Shown here piece by piece: positions 1-13,069 of a stretch of 64,000 nt of DNA. Under the pieces are notes generated by a model. It was not told the DNA's origin and did not search any database. It saw nothing but the letters and a program-made list of their open reading frames with translations. Source of the DNA: Notospermus geniculatus. Taxonomy: Eukaryota > Nemertea > Pilidiophora > Heteronemertea > Lineidae. The stretch lies in NCBI GenBank assembly GCA_002633025.1, contig NMRB01000951.1:71594-135593 (forward strand), in the 5' to 3' direction. Made by a program: the position numbers and the translations under genes. The first letter of the stretch is position 1, and the number at the start of each line of letters is the position of its first letter.

Positions 1-835
1 ATTTTTTTCGTCGAATTTCACTTTTAAAAAAGTTTTTAAAGAAAATGTTCCCCTGAAAACTTTGTTGGTCCCCTTTTTTCGCCTGCTGAGCATGCGCATT
101 GACAAAATAACTGTTCCCCGTTTTCGGCTGTCTGTGGTAATGGAGAAAGAAGGATGAAAAGTAGGTCCCGAAATTTCTTCTTATCTGTCCCATCCTTGTC
201 ATAACTTCGATCAAATCTCATTAATCTTGTAGACCAACTCCCATATTTTGCGCTGATGCCTTTAGTTTTCCCGACAATTCAGTTTTTTTCTGATATTTTT
301 CATCTTAGAATTGGTCAGTCCAGCACCATGCTGTCGCGCTTCCATGTTGAATCCTGGGCGCTCTTGTCATTGGAAAGACGCTGAGTAAAAATTGAATTTG
401 TCAAAAATGGACCACAACTGTCACCAAGAAGTCAGTTCAACTTGAGTGAAATATTCTCTGGCAGCTAGTCCACAACTTTTTCATGTGATTTTGTGAAAAT
501 TTTAGCATCTAGGCCCACTGTTGTTGATGATGAATGGAGTCCCAAATTCATGAGTTCCACAGCATTGGCGATTCCCACCAGACATGATGGTTTGAGGCAT
601 CACAAGTTTACCCTTCTTTTGACGATGATAGCAAATGGCATTTTTCTTCACCTGCAATATTTTGTATAAATCCTAAGTTTATATCCCCCTCCCCCCCCCC
701 CGAATTTCCTCCAGAAACAATTATATTGGGGGGGGGGTTACACCATGATTTTGCTGAAAATCCTGGTCAAAATAACAAATTTTGGCATTTTTTGGACAAT
801 CTTTGGGGTAAATCCCCCCAACACTGCCCCCCCCC
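1..835. other. Non-genic stretch with poly-C/poly-G runs
   Basis: I see no gene here. The short open frames have no recognisable domains, no plausible splice context and no conserved partner in the window. The notable feature is a long C run near 684-700 followed about 25 bases later by a G run near 728-738, and another C run at 825-835. The first two are complementary and could fold into a hairpin, or may reflect low-quality homopolymer assembly. Confidence 0.6.
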
Positions 836-3800
836 CTGAATACCAGAAATAAAAGGTATTCATGAGAAAACACCTGAAAATTGATGACAAATTGTTGGGT
901 TGATCAGTGAGCCATTCAATATTACAAAATGTACTTTGACTAATGTTTCCCTGGTTCTTCTGAAAGAAAAAAACCTTCAGCAACCCAGTTTAGTTACATA
1001 TACCATTGATGGCAGCCAGCCTCCACTTGAAATTTTTGACATTGTGAACTGGTGGTTGCCCCTGTGTTATAATTCAGGGGAGATTGGAATTAACAGTTGG
1101 TGAGTTGCATATCATAAGGTTTAAGAAATATGTATAGTGATTGTCCTTCATTATCTTTTTTAGGTTGCTGATACAAGTGTGAGGGAGAAGGCACAGAAAG
1201 GCTTGCCTTAGGCGATGGATGTGGTCTGAACTGTCAGAAAAGGCCTCTCGAGGTCCCCCAAGGCTCAAAGCGGAATTTTTCGGTCATTTGATGCATCCAT
1301 TTCAGTGGTACATCATCAAAAAGTGTGGTGCAAGCTACACAACAATTCCAGCTTAATTGAGCTTTGGGTCTGTTCTCAAGTGAAGTGGTCACTTGAAAGA
1401 CAACTTGATTTCATTGGGTTCCATTCAGATCGCCTGAGGTCCACGGTCATCTCTGATGAGGTGTGGTCCGATGGAGTACTGAATGAAACACTTGTCATCA
1501 AGGTGTTCCAAATTGGCACAAAGCATTTTACTGGTACAGGTTTTGGTGATCCCATCTTATGGGTTGGCAGTTTCAAGATAACAAACATTTCCTCTGAGTG
1601 AGCCTGGAAGATGGATCCAAACCTCATGAAGACTAGGAAAATGGTAAGTAAGCTTTTCTATAGAAGATTAGACAAATCAGTGGTGGAAAATTTTTCCAAA
1701 ATGCAATGTACCTCCAATCCTCTCTGTTTTGGCCATGAATCACCACTTGATGTTGTTCAATCTTCACAACACTCACTAACAAATAGCTTCAAGTACCACT
1801 GCCAGGCAGATGATGTGAGATTGGACATCCCCCAAGCCAGCCAGGGAAACAGCCCATGCAGCGCCCCCAACCAACACACAACACAGCCCATTGCCCAGTT
1901 CCCTCACTCTGGTTGACCAGATGGAACATCACTTCCATTCTGGAGGTGAAATGGAATGAGTCGCCTTGGTTGTGTAAGTATGGACCTTCATCAGCATTGT
2001 GCTGATGGAGGTTGGTGGGGTCATGAGTAATAACAACAGTCCTTGATTCTGACACTTTTTCATCTCAGCTATAGTCATTCATGACTGACCCAGTGAACCA
2101 GGGATATTTTGTGGCATGAAGAGTTTTGGAGATGAGAGGCAACAGAGACACTTTGCAGATTTGCTGGCTGAGATTTCAGAAGCTAAGAGAAATTTGATGG
2201 TGCAGTTAAATGACCATAGACTGAAGAATTCTTTCCTGTGAAGAGAAACACTGGATGATCAACATGGAACAACAGCCTCTGATCACTTCCCATTGAATCT
2301 GATGTTGGCCAAAAAGATGTCAGGATCCAGCAGTTTGGCCAACTGTTATGAATGCATTAACTCTAGATTCAGACTCTTTCAGCAACTGTCCAGTTCGTGG
2401 AATGGAGGCATTGTGTCATGTCAGATCCACCAGGGCAAGGATTGAGATGACAGCTACAGTATTCCAAGTACCAGGCACTGCAAGGCTGGCACAAGATCAG
2501 AGATGGGACCCGTGCACTACCAACCTCTTTTGACCAGATGGATGTGAAATGGACTCATCTTGCCAAGGCTGACTGAATGAGAGCATGTTTCATGATTGTG
2601 TAAGTATGGACCTTCATCAGCATTGTGCTGATGCAGAAGATCTGAGATGGGACCCCTGCTGCATCACCAACCCTTGTTGACCAGATGGATGTGAAATGGA
2701 CTTGATTCATCTTGCCAAGGCTGACTGAATGAATGTTTCATGGTAGTGTAAGTATGGACCTTCATCAGCATTGTGCTGATGCAGGTTGGTAACAACAGTC
2801 TTTCATCTCAGCCAATCATTCATTCTACAGTAAGACCAGCTCATGGCTGACCAGAGAACCATGGATGTCTTACAAGGAGATGGGAAGCAACCTGAGACAC
2901 TTCTTTCATTTGCTGGCTTGTGTCTGGGATTTCAGAGGCTCCAGCAACTTAATGATCAGTTAAATGTCAGAGGAGAGACTGAGGACTTATCTCCTGGAAG
3001 AGAAATACTGGATCATCGACAAGGAACAAGCTTTTTAGTCTCTGATCACTTACCCATTGAATCTGATGTTGGCCATTAAGATGATGACCAACTGTTATGA
3101 ATGCATAAATCTACATTCAGACCCTTTCAGCAACTGTCCTGTTCATAGCGATGGAGGTGATGTGTCAACTGTCTGAGGTCTGAGGATGGAGATGACAGGT
3201 ATGGTATTATTTGCAGGTATGGTATTATTTGCAGGTATATTTGCCAGGAATGGATGGAGAAGTCAACATGTGCCTGTTTGTCTGAACACTGAGTTTTTGA
3301 CTGATGATGACATCTGTAGATGGCGCTGTCATTGAGAGGGGTTAGAATCTTGTGATTTGGAGTTGCTCCTCTCTGCTCAGCCCCCGGTGTCTTATGGTCT
3401 CCAGCATTTTCCTCTCTACCAAAATGGTTTACCTCATGGTTCTCTCTCACTCCCCCATTCCTCCCACATCATTCACTCACTCCCTTACCCACAGGTTATT
3501 GGTTCATTTTCTCAGCTAGTCGCAGGATCTTGTGCTCAGCAGCATTTTGTCTTCTGGTTCGCTCACTTTTCATGCTCTTCATGATCCCTGGTTACAGTCA
3601 CTGCAGGGAATGCATCTCATTGCTCACTGTTGATGTTTCCCTTGCCATTCTTCCTTGTAGCAGTCTGAGGTCACACCCTGTTTGAGGAGTTCGCATTCTT
3701 TTTTATCTTGGTTCCAAAGGAGTCCACCAATGAATGAGATTCATAACCCCAATCAATGACAATACCATCCACAGATATCATCAGAAATCATTAACTTGAA

Positions 3801-5025
3801 GAAAAGACAGCACCTTCATGAAATCTGCAGTTTCATTCAAAACATTTTGAAGGACACAAGAAAGATGACAGCCTACCTAAAGCCAAGTTCACAATCCAAG
3901 TGACACAAGGAGACTTTAAAAACCTTTCCACTGTACTTTGTATGCATTATTCGGTTCTTTTTCAGGTTTCTAATTCTCACCTTAGTTTTTCAGAATCTGC
4001 AGTCACAAGGTCATGGAAGAAGACAGGCAACTCAACCATAGCATTGAGATCTCGGCACTTAAATTTGCCATTCTCTCTTGATGAACAGCAAGTTGCTGGA
4101 CTAGTGTTGTTGTACATTGCATGTCTTCTTTTTCAGGTTTCTAATTCTCCCCTCAGTTTTTCAGAATCTGCAGTCGCCGGATCATGAAAGAAAGAGACCC
4201 TGCTTGTCTGAAAGATGACAGGCAGCAACACAACCACAGCATTGAGATCTCGGCACTTAAATTTGCCATTCTCTCCCAATGAACAACTTGCTGTTCTCAC
4301 TGGGTGATTGCATGTGTTCTTTTTCAGGTTTCTATATCTTCTCCTTAGTTTTTCAGAATCTGCAGTCGCAGGGTCATGAAAGAAAGAGACAATGCTTGTC
4401 TGAAAGAGGACAGGCAGAACAACCACAGCACTGAGATCATGGCACGTAAATTTGCGATGAACAGTTGTGATGATGAGATCACCCTTAAGATGCTGTTCTC
4501 ACTGGGTGAAAATACCCACTCAGTCTTGCCATGCTTGCTGGATCGGCTCAGCGGTAAAATTTGACTTCCTGGACGTTCCAGGACTAGCGTTGCTGTACAT
4601 GCATGTATTCTTTTCCAGGCATCTCTTTCAGGTACACTCTGTAAGTATTTAGGCTTATGTTAGACTGTATGCACGCTCCAGGTCCAGGACATGTAGGCCC
4701 ACTGGTTGAAGGATTTTTGTGCATACATAGTCCCTTTCATCAGGATGGTGTTGTCAGAGGTTATTCAGCCATGGTTTGATGGATGATTAGCCAGACAACG
4801 CCATCCATGATGGGTATTGCCTGTTACTACATAAATGCTCTCTCTTTCTCTTATTACCCTGTATTTTGTGTCAACCCTTTGAGGACTGAATGTTTGTTTT
4901 GCATCGGATAAGGTTTTCCATCTGAAATCACTAATTGCTAGTTATCTAACAGCTGAAAAAAGTGATGCACGACCTTCAGACCTGGAAGGATTGAAATCTT
5001 CTCTTTCAGCTAGGCCTACATGTAG
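836..5025. repeat. 4.2-kb tandem duplication, copy 1
   Basis: This segment is repeated almost base for base at 5,026-9,223, shifted by about 4,198 bases. Differences are scattered substitutions and small indels. It contains splice-like signals (for example a donor-like GTAAGT near 1,644 and pyrimidine tracts ending in CAG near 3,965, 4,136 and 4,327), but no open frame longer than about 110 codons and no domain I recognise. It also has internal repeats: three copies of a hairpin-containing segment (near 1,984, 2,610 and 2,758) and three copies of a ~180-bp segment (from about 3,961, 4,134 and 4,324). It could be a noncoding RNA gene, a decayed gene or a composite repeat. Confidence 0.85.
1984..2011. 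repeat. Recurrent small hairpin (six copies in the two 4.2-kb units)
   Basis: The core CATCAGCATTGTGCTGATG is a perfect 8-bp stem with a 3-base loop. In the copies followed by CAGGT an outer ACCT/AGGT stem extends it. The hairpin recurs near 2,610, 2,758, 6,187, 6,807 and 6,958, each time preceded by the donor-like GTGTAAGTATGG. The stem is identical in all six copies. It may be a structured RNA element or simply part of a nested tandem repeat. Confidence 0.6.
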
Positions 5026-8000
5026 CCCCCCCCCTGAATACCAGAAATAAAAGGTATTCATGAGAAAACACCTGAAAATTGATGACAAATTGTTGGGTTG
5101 ATCAGTGAGCCATTCAATATTACAAAATGTACTTTGACTAATGTTTCCCTGGTTCTTCTGAAAGAAAAAAACCTTCAGCAGCCCAGTTAGTTACATATAC
5201 CATTGATGGCAGCCAGCCTCCACTTGAAATTGTTGACATCTGACAATGTTGTCAACTGGGGGTTGCCCCTGTGTTATAATTTCAAGAGAGGAGATTGAAA
5301 TTAACAGTTGGTGAGGTGCATATCATAAGGTTTAAGAAATATGTATAGTGATTGTCCTTCATTATCTTTTTTAGGTTGCTGATACAAGTGTGAGGGAGAA
5401 GGCACAGAAAGGCGGATGTGGTCTGAACTGCCAGAAAAGGCCTCTCGAGGTCCCCAAGGCTCAAAGCGGAATTTTTCGGTCATTTGATGCATCCATTTCA
5501 GTGATACATCATCAAAAGTGTGGTGCAAGCTACACAACAATTCCAGCTTTATTGAGCTTTGGGTCTGTTCTCAAGTGAAGTGGTCACTTGAAAGACAACT
5601 TGATTTCATTGGGTTCCATTCAGATCGCCTGAGGTCCATGGTCATCTCTGATGAGGTATGGTCCGATGGAGTACTGAATGAAACACTTGTAATCAAGGTG
5701 TTCCAAATTGGCACAAACCATTTTTACTGGTACAACTTTTTGGTGATCCCATCTTATGGGTTGGCAGTTTCAAGATAACAAACATTTCCTCTGAGTGAGC
5801 CTGGAAGATGGATCCAAACCTCATGAAGACTAGGAAAATGGTAAGTAAGCTTTTCTATAGAAGATTAGACAAATCAGTGGTGGAAAAATTTTCCAAAATG
5901 CAATGTACCTCCAATCCTCTCTGTTTTGGCCATGAATCACCACTTGATATTGTTCAATCTTCACAACACTCACTAACAAATAGCTTCAAGTACCACTCTG
6001 ACTGCCAAGCAGATGATGTGAGATTGGACATCCCCCAAACCAGCCAGGGAAACAGCCCATGCAGCGCCCCCAACCAACACACAACACAGCCCCTTGCCCA
6101 GATCCCTCACTCTGGTTGACCAGATGGAACATCACTTCCATTCTGGAGGTGAAATGGAATGAGTCGCCTTGGTTGTGTAAGTATGGACCTTCATCAGCAT
6201 TGTGCTGATGGAGGTTGGTGAGTAATAACAACAGTCCTTGATTCTGCCACTTTTTCATCTCTGCTATAGTCATTCATGGCTGACCCAGTGAACCAGGGAT
6301 ATTTTGTGGCATGAAGAGTTTTGGAGATGAGAGGCAACAGAGACACTTTGCAGATTTGCTGGCTGAGATTTCAGAAGCTAAGAGAAAATTGATGGTGCAG
6401 TTAAATGACCATAGACTGAAGAATTCTTTCCTGTGAAGAGAAACACTGGATGATCAACATGGAACAACAGCCTCTGATCACTTCCCATTGATTTTTAATC
6501 TGATGTTGGCCAAAAAGATGTCAGGATCCAGCAGTTTGGCCAACTGTTATGAATGCATAACTCTAGATTCAGACTCTTTCAGCAACTGTCCAGTTCGTGG
6601 AATGGAGGCGTTGTGTCATGTCAGATCCACCAGGGCAAGGATTGAGATGACAGCTACAGTATTCCAAGTACCAGGCACTGCAAGGCGCAAGATCTGAGAT
6701 GGGACCCCTGCACCACCAACCTCTTGTTGACCTGATGGATGTGAAATGGACTCATCTTGCCAAGGCTGTCTGAATGAGAGTATGTTTCATGATTGTGTAA
6801 GTATGGACCTTCATCAGCATTGTGCTGATGCAGAATATTTGAGATGGGATCCCTGCTGCATCACCACCCTTGTTGACCAGATGGATGTGAAATGGACTTG
6901 ATTCATCTTGCCAAGGCTGACTGAATGAGAGAATGTTACATGGTAGTGTAAGTATGGACCTTCATCAGCATTGTGCTGATGCAGGTTGGTGAGTAACAAC
7001 AATCCTTGATTCTGCCACTTGTTCATCTCAATTCTACAGTAAGACCAGCTCATGGCTGACCAGAGAACTAAGGATGTTTTACAAGGAGATGAGAAGCAAC
7101 CTGAGACACTTCTTTCATTTGCTGGCTTGTGTCTGGGATTTCAGAGGCTCCAGCAACTTGATGATCAGTTAAATGTCAGAGGAGAGACTGAGGACTTATC
7201 TCCTGGAAGAGAAATACTGGATCATCGACAAGGAACAAGCTTTTTAGTCTCTGATCACTTCCCATTGAATCTGATGTTGGCCATTATGATGATGACCAAC
7301 TGTTATGAATGCATAAATCTACATTCAGACCCTTTCAGCAACTGTCCTGTTCATAGCGATGGAGGTGATGTGTCAATTACTGTCTGAGGTCTGAGGATGG
7401 AGATGACAGGTATGGTATTATTTGCAGGTATGGTATTATTTGCAGGTATATTTGCCAGGAATGGATGGAGGAGAAGTCGACATGTGCCTGTCTGAACACT
7501 TGAGTTTTTGACTGATGATGACATCTGTAGATGGCGCTGTCATTGAGAGGGGTTAGAATCTTGTGATTTGGAGTTGCTCCTCTCTCTCTGCTCAGCCCCC
7601 GGTGTCTTATGGTCTCCAGCATTTTCCTCTCTACCAAAATGGTTTACCTCATGGTTCTCTCTCACTCCCCCATTCCTCCCACATCATTCACTCACTCCCT
7701 TACCCACAGGTTATTGGTTATCATTTTCTCAGCTAGTTGCAGGATCTTGTGCTCAGCAGCATTTTGTCTTCTGGTTTGCTCACTTTTCACGCTCTTCATG
7801 ATCCCTGGTTACCGTCACTGCAGGGAATGCATCTCATTGCTCACTGTTGATGTTTCCCTTAGCCATTCTTCCTTGTAGCAGTCTGAGGTCACACCCTGTT
7901 TGAGTTCACATTCTTTTTGATCTTGGTTCCAAAGGAGTCCACCAATGAATGAGATTCATAATCCCAATCAATGACAATACCATCCACAGGTATCATCAGA

Positions 8001-9223
8001 AATCATTAACTTGAAGAAAAGACAGCACCTTCATGAAATCTGCAGTTTCATTCAAAACATTTTGAAGGACACAAGAAAGATGACAGCCTACCTAAAGCCA
8101 AGTTCACAATCCAAGTGACACAAGGAGACTTTAAAAACCTTTCCACTGTACTTTGTATGCATTAATCGGTTCTTTTTCAGGTTTCTAATTCTCACCTTAG
8201 TTTTTCAGAATCTGCAGTCACAAGGTCATGGAAGAAGACAGGCAACTCAACCACAGCATTGAGATCTCGGCACTTAAATTTGCCATTCTCTCTTGATGAA
8301 CAGCAAGTTGCTGGACTAGTGTTGTTGTACAGTACATTGCATGTCTTCTTTTTCAGGTTTCTAATTCTCCCCTCAGTTTTTCAGAATCTGCAGTCACAAG
8401 GTCATGGAAGAAGACAGGCAACTCAACCACAGCATTGAGATCTCGGCACTTAAATTTGCCATTCTCTCTTGATGAACAGCAAGTTGCTGGACTAGTGTTG
8501 TTGTACATTGCATGTCTTCTTTTTCAGGTTTCTAATTCTCCCCTCAGTTTTTCAGAATCTGCAGTCGCCGGGTCATGAAAGAAAGAGACCCTGCTTGTCT
8601 GAAAGAGGACAGGCAGAACAACCACAGCACTGAGATCACGGCACGTAAATTTGCGATGAACAGTTGTGATAATGAGATCACCCTTAAGATGCTGTTCTCA
8701 CTGGGTGAAAATACCCACTCAGTCTTGCCATGCTTGCTGGATCGGCTCAGCGGTAAAATTTGACTTCCTGGGCGTTCCAGGACTAGCGTTGCTGTACATG
8801 CATGTATTCTTTTCCAGGCATCTCTTTCAGGTACACTTGTAAGTATTTAGGCTTATTAGACTGTATGCACGCTCCAGGTCCAGGACATGTAGGCCCACTG
8901 GTTGAAGGATTTTTGTGCATACATAGTCCCTTTCATCAGGATGGTGTTGTCAGAGGTTATTCAACCATGGTTTGATGGATGATTAGCCAGACAACGCCAT
9001 CCATGATGGGTATTGCCTGTTACTAATCATAAATGCTCTCTCTTTCTCTTATTACCCTGTATTTTGTGTCAACCCTTTGAGGACTGAATGTTTGTTTTTT
9101 GCATCGGATAAGGTTTTCCATCTGAACTCATTAATTGCTAGTTATCTAACAGCTGAAAAAAGTGATGCACGACCTTCAGACCTGGAAGGATTGAAATCTT
9201 CTCTTTCAGCTAGGCCTACATGT
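5026..9223. repeat. 4.2-kb tandem duplication, copy 2
   Basis: This is the second copy of the unit at 836-5,025. Both copies begin in a C-rich run followed by the same sequence and end at the same TTTCAGCTAGGCCTACATGT stretch. A 62-codon open frame is present in both (4,376-4,564 and 8,575-8,763). The three residue differences between its copies come from amino-acid-changing substitutions, with no silent changes noticed, so there is no sign of protein-level constraint. The duplication is recent, or is two haplotypes assembled in tandem. Confidence 0.85.
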
Positions 9224-9399
9224 ATATTTCATTTTCAGGGACTAACTGCATGATTTATTAGAATACTGCTGTTCTGTTTCACATCTAGGCCTACTTTATT
9301 ATACTAGTATACCAATACCATGTCCACTGTGATAAACCATCCATAGAGCATATGACAATGAGATCATGTCCCTTAACTGTTGAGAAGATCTTCATATCA

Positions 9400-10480
9400 C
9401 TACTGGAGGTACTAGATGATTGGAGATGGCTGACTCAGCTTTTAGGGTTCATGTTCTTACAGGTCCTTCATGGCCTGTTATACTGATACTGATACTCATA
9501 CTCATAGCAATCTCTGCTGTTCTGTGCCAAACAGGCAGCGGATGAATTTGCTGTCTTCATGAAACTTCTGTGAGCATTTGTGACCACTTTTCATTCTTTC
9601 ACTGATGAATATCAATCAGTCTGAACTATCGTCAGGTGACCATATACTGATACCGATACAACGATACAATAATAACGACCTTTGCCATTCCGTACGACCA
9701 AAGAAGAGGCAGTCAATGAATTGCTGTCTTCATAAAACTTCCGTGAGCGATGTTTTTACTCTTCGCGATTCCATTTTTGGCAAATAAAGAAATAATTTCC
9801 CCTCTTTCCGTCGGTGATTTACTTCCGTGAGCGATGTTTATACTCTTCGCGATTCCATTTTTGGTAAATAAAGATATAATTTCGGTGATTTTTGCGCTAA
9901 TTTTACGGCCATTTTTGAGATGTCTCCTGTATCATTTTGGATCTTCCTTCAAGGTACTACATGACTGGAGATGACTGGCTCAGCTTTTAGGATTCATGTT
10001 CTTACAGGTCCTTCATGGCCTGTTATACTGATACTGATACTGATACTGATACTGACAGCAACCTTTGCTCTTCTGTGCCAAGAGACAGCGGATGAATTTG
10101 CTGTCTTCATGAAACTTCTGTGAGCATTTGTGACCACTTTTCATTCTTTCACTGATGAATCAATAAGCCTGAACTATCGTCAGGTGACCATATACTGATA
10201 CCGATACAATAATAACGACCTTTGCCATTCTGTACCACTACCAAAGAAGCAGTTGATGAATTGCTGTCTTCATGAAACTTCTGTGAGCATTTGTGACCAC
10301 TTTTCGTTCTTTCACTGATGAATATCAATCAGCCTGAACTATCGTCAGGTGACCATATACTGATACCGATACAATAATAACGACCTTTGCCATTCTGTAC
10401 CACTACCAAAGAAGCAGGCGATGAAGTGCTGTCTTCATGAAACTTCCGTGAGCGATGTTTTTACAAATACTGATACTGAT
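9400..10480. repeat. Degenerate tandem array with (CTGATA)n tract
   Basis: A unit of roughly 250-500 bases recurs about three times, from about 9,420, 9,960 and 10,240. Each has a near-identical block beginning GATGAATTTGCTGTCTTCAT or close to it, followed by a CTGATACCGATACA block. A short hexamer microsatellite of ACTGAT units sits at about 10,026-10,060. No gene is visible. Confidence 0.7.
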
Positions 10481-10583
10481 ACACTTATAACAATAATAAT
10501 GGGGATCTGAGTTTTCCCCCAAAACAATTACTTTTGCTGCGCTTTCACTCGGTGATTTTTAGGAAATGAAATCGGCCATTTGG

Positions 10584-11622
10584 GAGGTTCCGGTGCAAGG
10601 ATTTTCTCTCTTAGTGATTTTTGCGCCAATTTTTGGGACATTTTCGAATCATTTTGAACATCTAATGTCGGTGATTTTCGCAGTATTTTTTCGGCCATTT
10701 TGGAGATTTTTGTGCAATTTGCACATTTTGAACTGGTAAGTTGTTAATTTGCTCTTCCACAGAGCCATTTTGAACTGGTAAGTACCTAAGCAGAGAATGG
10801 ATCACAAAATCTGCATCACTTTTATATTTTTTATTTTTTAAATCTAGCCTGCCATGTGATCTTCATTGGTCCATCAGATATGGATGATTTTGTTTGTACT
10901 GGTCAGGGGAAAAAAGGAAGGTAGGGGTGGTGAATGAACAGCAGTCAAGCAGTATTGAATTACAGGCAGGATCATGCCAACATCTCAGCAACAGATTTCA
11001 AATGCAGTCGAAGGTATCATTGAGATCACTTGATCATGTAATCAGAACCGTAGCCTGTTTTACAGTAGTATTGACAGAACTATCACAATCTAAAACTGTT
11101 GTTCATTCACTATCCTGAGGCCTGTGGGAGATGCAGCATCTTTATTCAAATTACTGATAATCCTGTAATCTGCTGAACCAAGTAGGCTGTTTCGGGTTTA
11201 GTTTTTATCTACATTCTAGTTTTATTATGTGATGCTGCATCTGAAGTGGTGGTTCCTTTTTTCACAAAGCGTAGGCCTAAAATTATGGTATTTGTCATTA
11301 TCACTGACGAATAATTTAAGCACCAACATCCATTCCCTGAAATGGGTATGGTTAGGTTCCAATAGTAGGCCTATAGTAAAGACAGCCTAACTATCTTGCT
11401 GCTGATGCTCCATGATATTTACAGGCTCAGTCAATTCAGTACACCATACAATATATCCTGGGTACTATTCATCTTATAGATCTCCAATGGCAGCATAGAC
11501 ATCTGCCATCTTATTTCAGCCAAATCATTTTATGGCAGTTTCCATGCACAACATTACACTTGCGGTGATTTCTGCCATATTAGGACATTTCGGTGACTTT
11601 GCACAATTCTTTCGGACATTTT
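10584..11622. repeat. ~1.05-kb tandem duplication, copy 1
   Basis: This stretch is repeated at about 11,636-12,690 with a shift of about 1,050 bases and a few percent divergence. Both copies start in an array of short degenerate repeats built on CGGTGATTTTTGCGC and TTCGGCCATTTT, which continues in weaker form to about 13,070. Each holds a short open frame (10,894-11,118 and 11,990-12,172) without recognisable features, so I do not call a gene. Confidence 0.8.
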
Positions 11623-11635
11623 GGTGATTTTGGGA

Positions 11636-12690
11636 GGTTCCAGCGAGTGCAAGGAATTTCTCTAAAGTGATTTTTGCGCAAATTTTTGGGACATTTTCGA
11701 ATCATTTTGAACATCTTCTGTCGGTGATTTTCGCAGTATTTTTTCGGCCATTTTGGAGACTTTTGTGCAATTTGCACATTTTCAACTGGTAAGTTGTTAA
11801 TTTGCTCTTCCACAGAGCCATTTTGAACTGGTAAGTACCTAAGCAGAGAATGGATCACAATCTGCATCACTTTTATATTTTTTATTTTTTAAATCTAGCC
11901 TGCCATGTGATCTTCATTGGTCCATCAGATATGGATGATTTTGTTTGTACCGGTCGGGTCAGGGGAAAAAAGGAAGGTAGGGGTCGTGAATGAACAGCAG
12001 TCAAGCTGTATTGAATTACAGGCAGGATCATGCCAACATCTCAGCAACACATCAAATGCAGTCGAAGGTATCATTGAGATCACTTGATCACATAATCAGA
12101 ACCATAGCCTGTTTTACAGTAGTATTGACAGAACTATCACAATCTAAAACTGTTGTTCATTCACTATCCTGAGGCATGTGGGAGATGCAGCATCTTTATT
12201 GGTTCATGTAGTGACCATTATTCAAATTACTGATAATCCTGTATTCTGCTGAACCGAGTAGGCTGTGTCGGGTTTAGTTTTTATCTACGTTCTAGTTTTA
12301 TTATGTGATGCTGCATCTGAAGTGGTGGTTCCTTTTTTCACAAAGCAAAGGCCTAAAATTATGGTATTTGTCATTATCACTGACGAATAATTTAAGCACC
12401 AACATCCATTCCCTGAGGTTCCAGTAGTAGGCCTAGTAAAGACAGCCTGACTGTCTTGCTGCTGATGCTCCATGATATTTACGTGTACATACAGGCTCAG
12501 TCAATGTCAGTACATCATATAATCTTATCCTGGGTGTGGCCCATTCATCTCATAGATCTTCAATGGCAGCACAGATGTCTGCCATCTTATTTAAGTCAAA
12601 CTGTTTTATGGCAGTTTCCAAGCACATCACACTTGCAGTGATTTCTGCCATATTAGATTTCGGTGATTTTGCACAATTCTTTCGGACATT
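11636..12690. repeat. ~1.05-kb tandem duplication, copy 2
   Basis: This is the second copy of the 10,584-11,622 unit. Small indels distinguish it, for instance an extra run near 12,198-12,220 that copy 1 lacks. Flanking CGGTGATTTTTGCGC-type repeats probably provided the homology for unequal exchange. Confidence 0.8.
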
Positions 12691-13069
12691 TCGGTGATTT
12701 CTTGCGCAACTTTTTAAAAACATTTTCGGGATTTTTGTGCAAAGTCACATTTTGAACAGATAATTTGCTGAATTGCTCTGCCACTGAGCCATTTTCAACA
12801 GGTAAGTCAACAGGTCAACTTAGGTTCCAGTAGGCGTTGTAGAGAGAGCAAAATTATCTTGCTGGTGATGCCCCAATGGCCCATGATATTTTTTACTGGC
12901 TCAGTACACCATAAGATTATGCTGTGGGCACATCAGACATCTCGTAGGTCTTCAACGCCCATTCGGTAATTTTTGCGCAATTTCTTCAGTCATTTTTGGA
13001 GTTTCGGCACATTTCTGGAGATGTTGGTGGTTTTTGCACAATTTTTCGGTCATCTTTGGCGATTTTATA

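Noticed and set aside
2843-3079. Open frame also present in the second 4.2-kb copy (7,052-7,387)
   Set aside because: The copies differ by residue changes and different endings, with no signature of protein constraint and no recognisable domain.
11580-11870. Minus-strand open frame with repeated KSPK/KWPKK words
   Set aside because: It is translation of the short CGGTGATTTTTGCGC-type DNA repeats.
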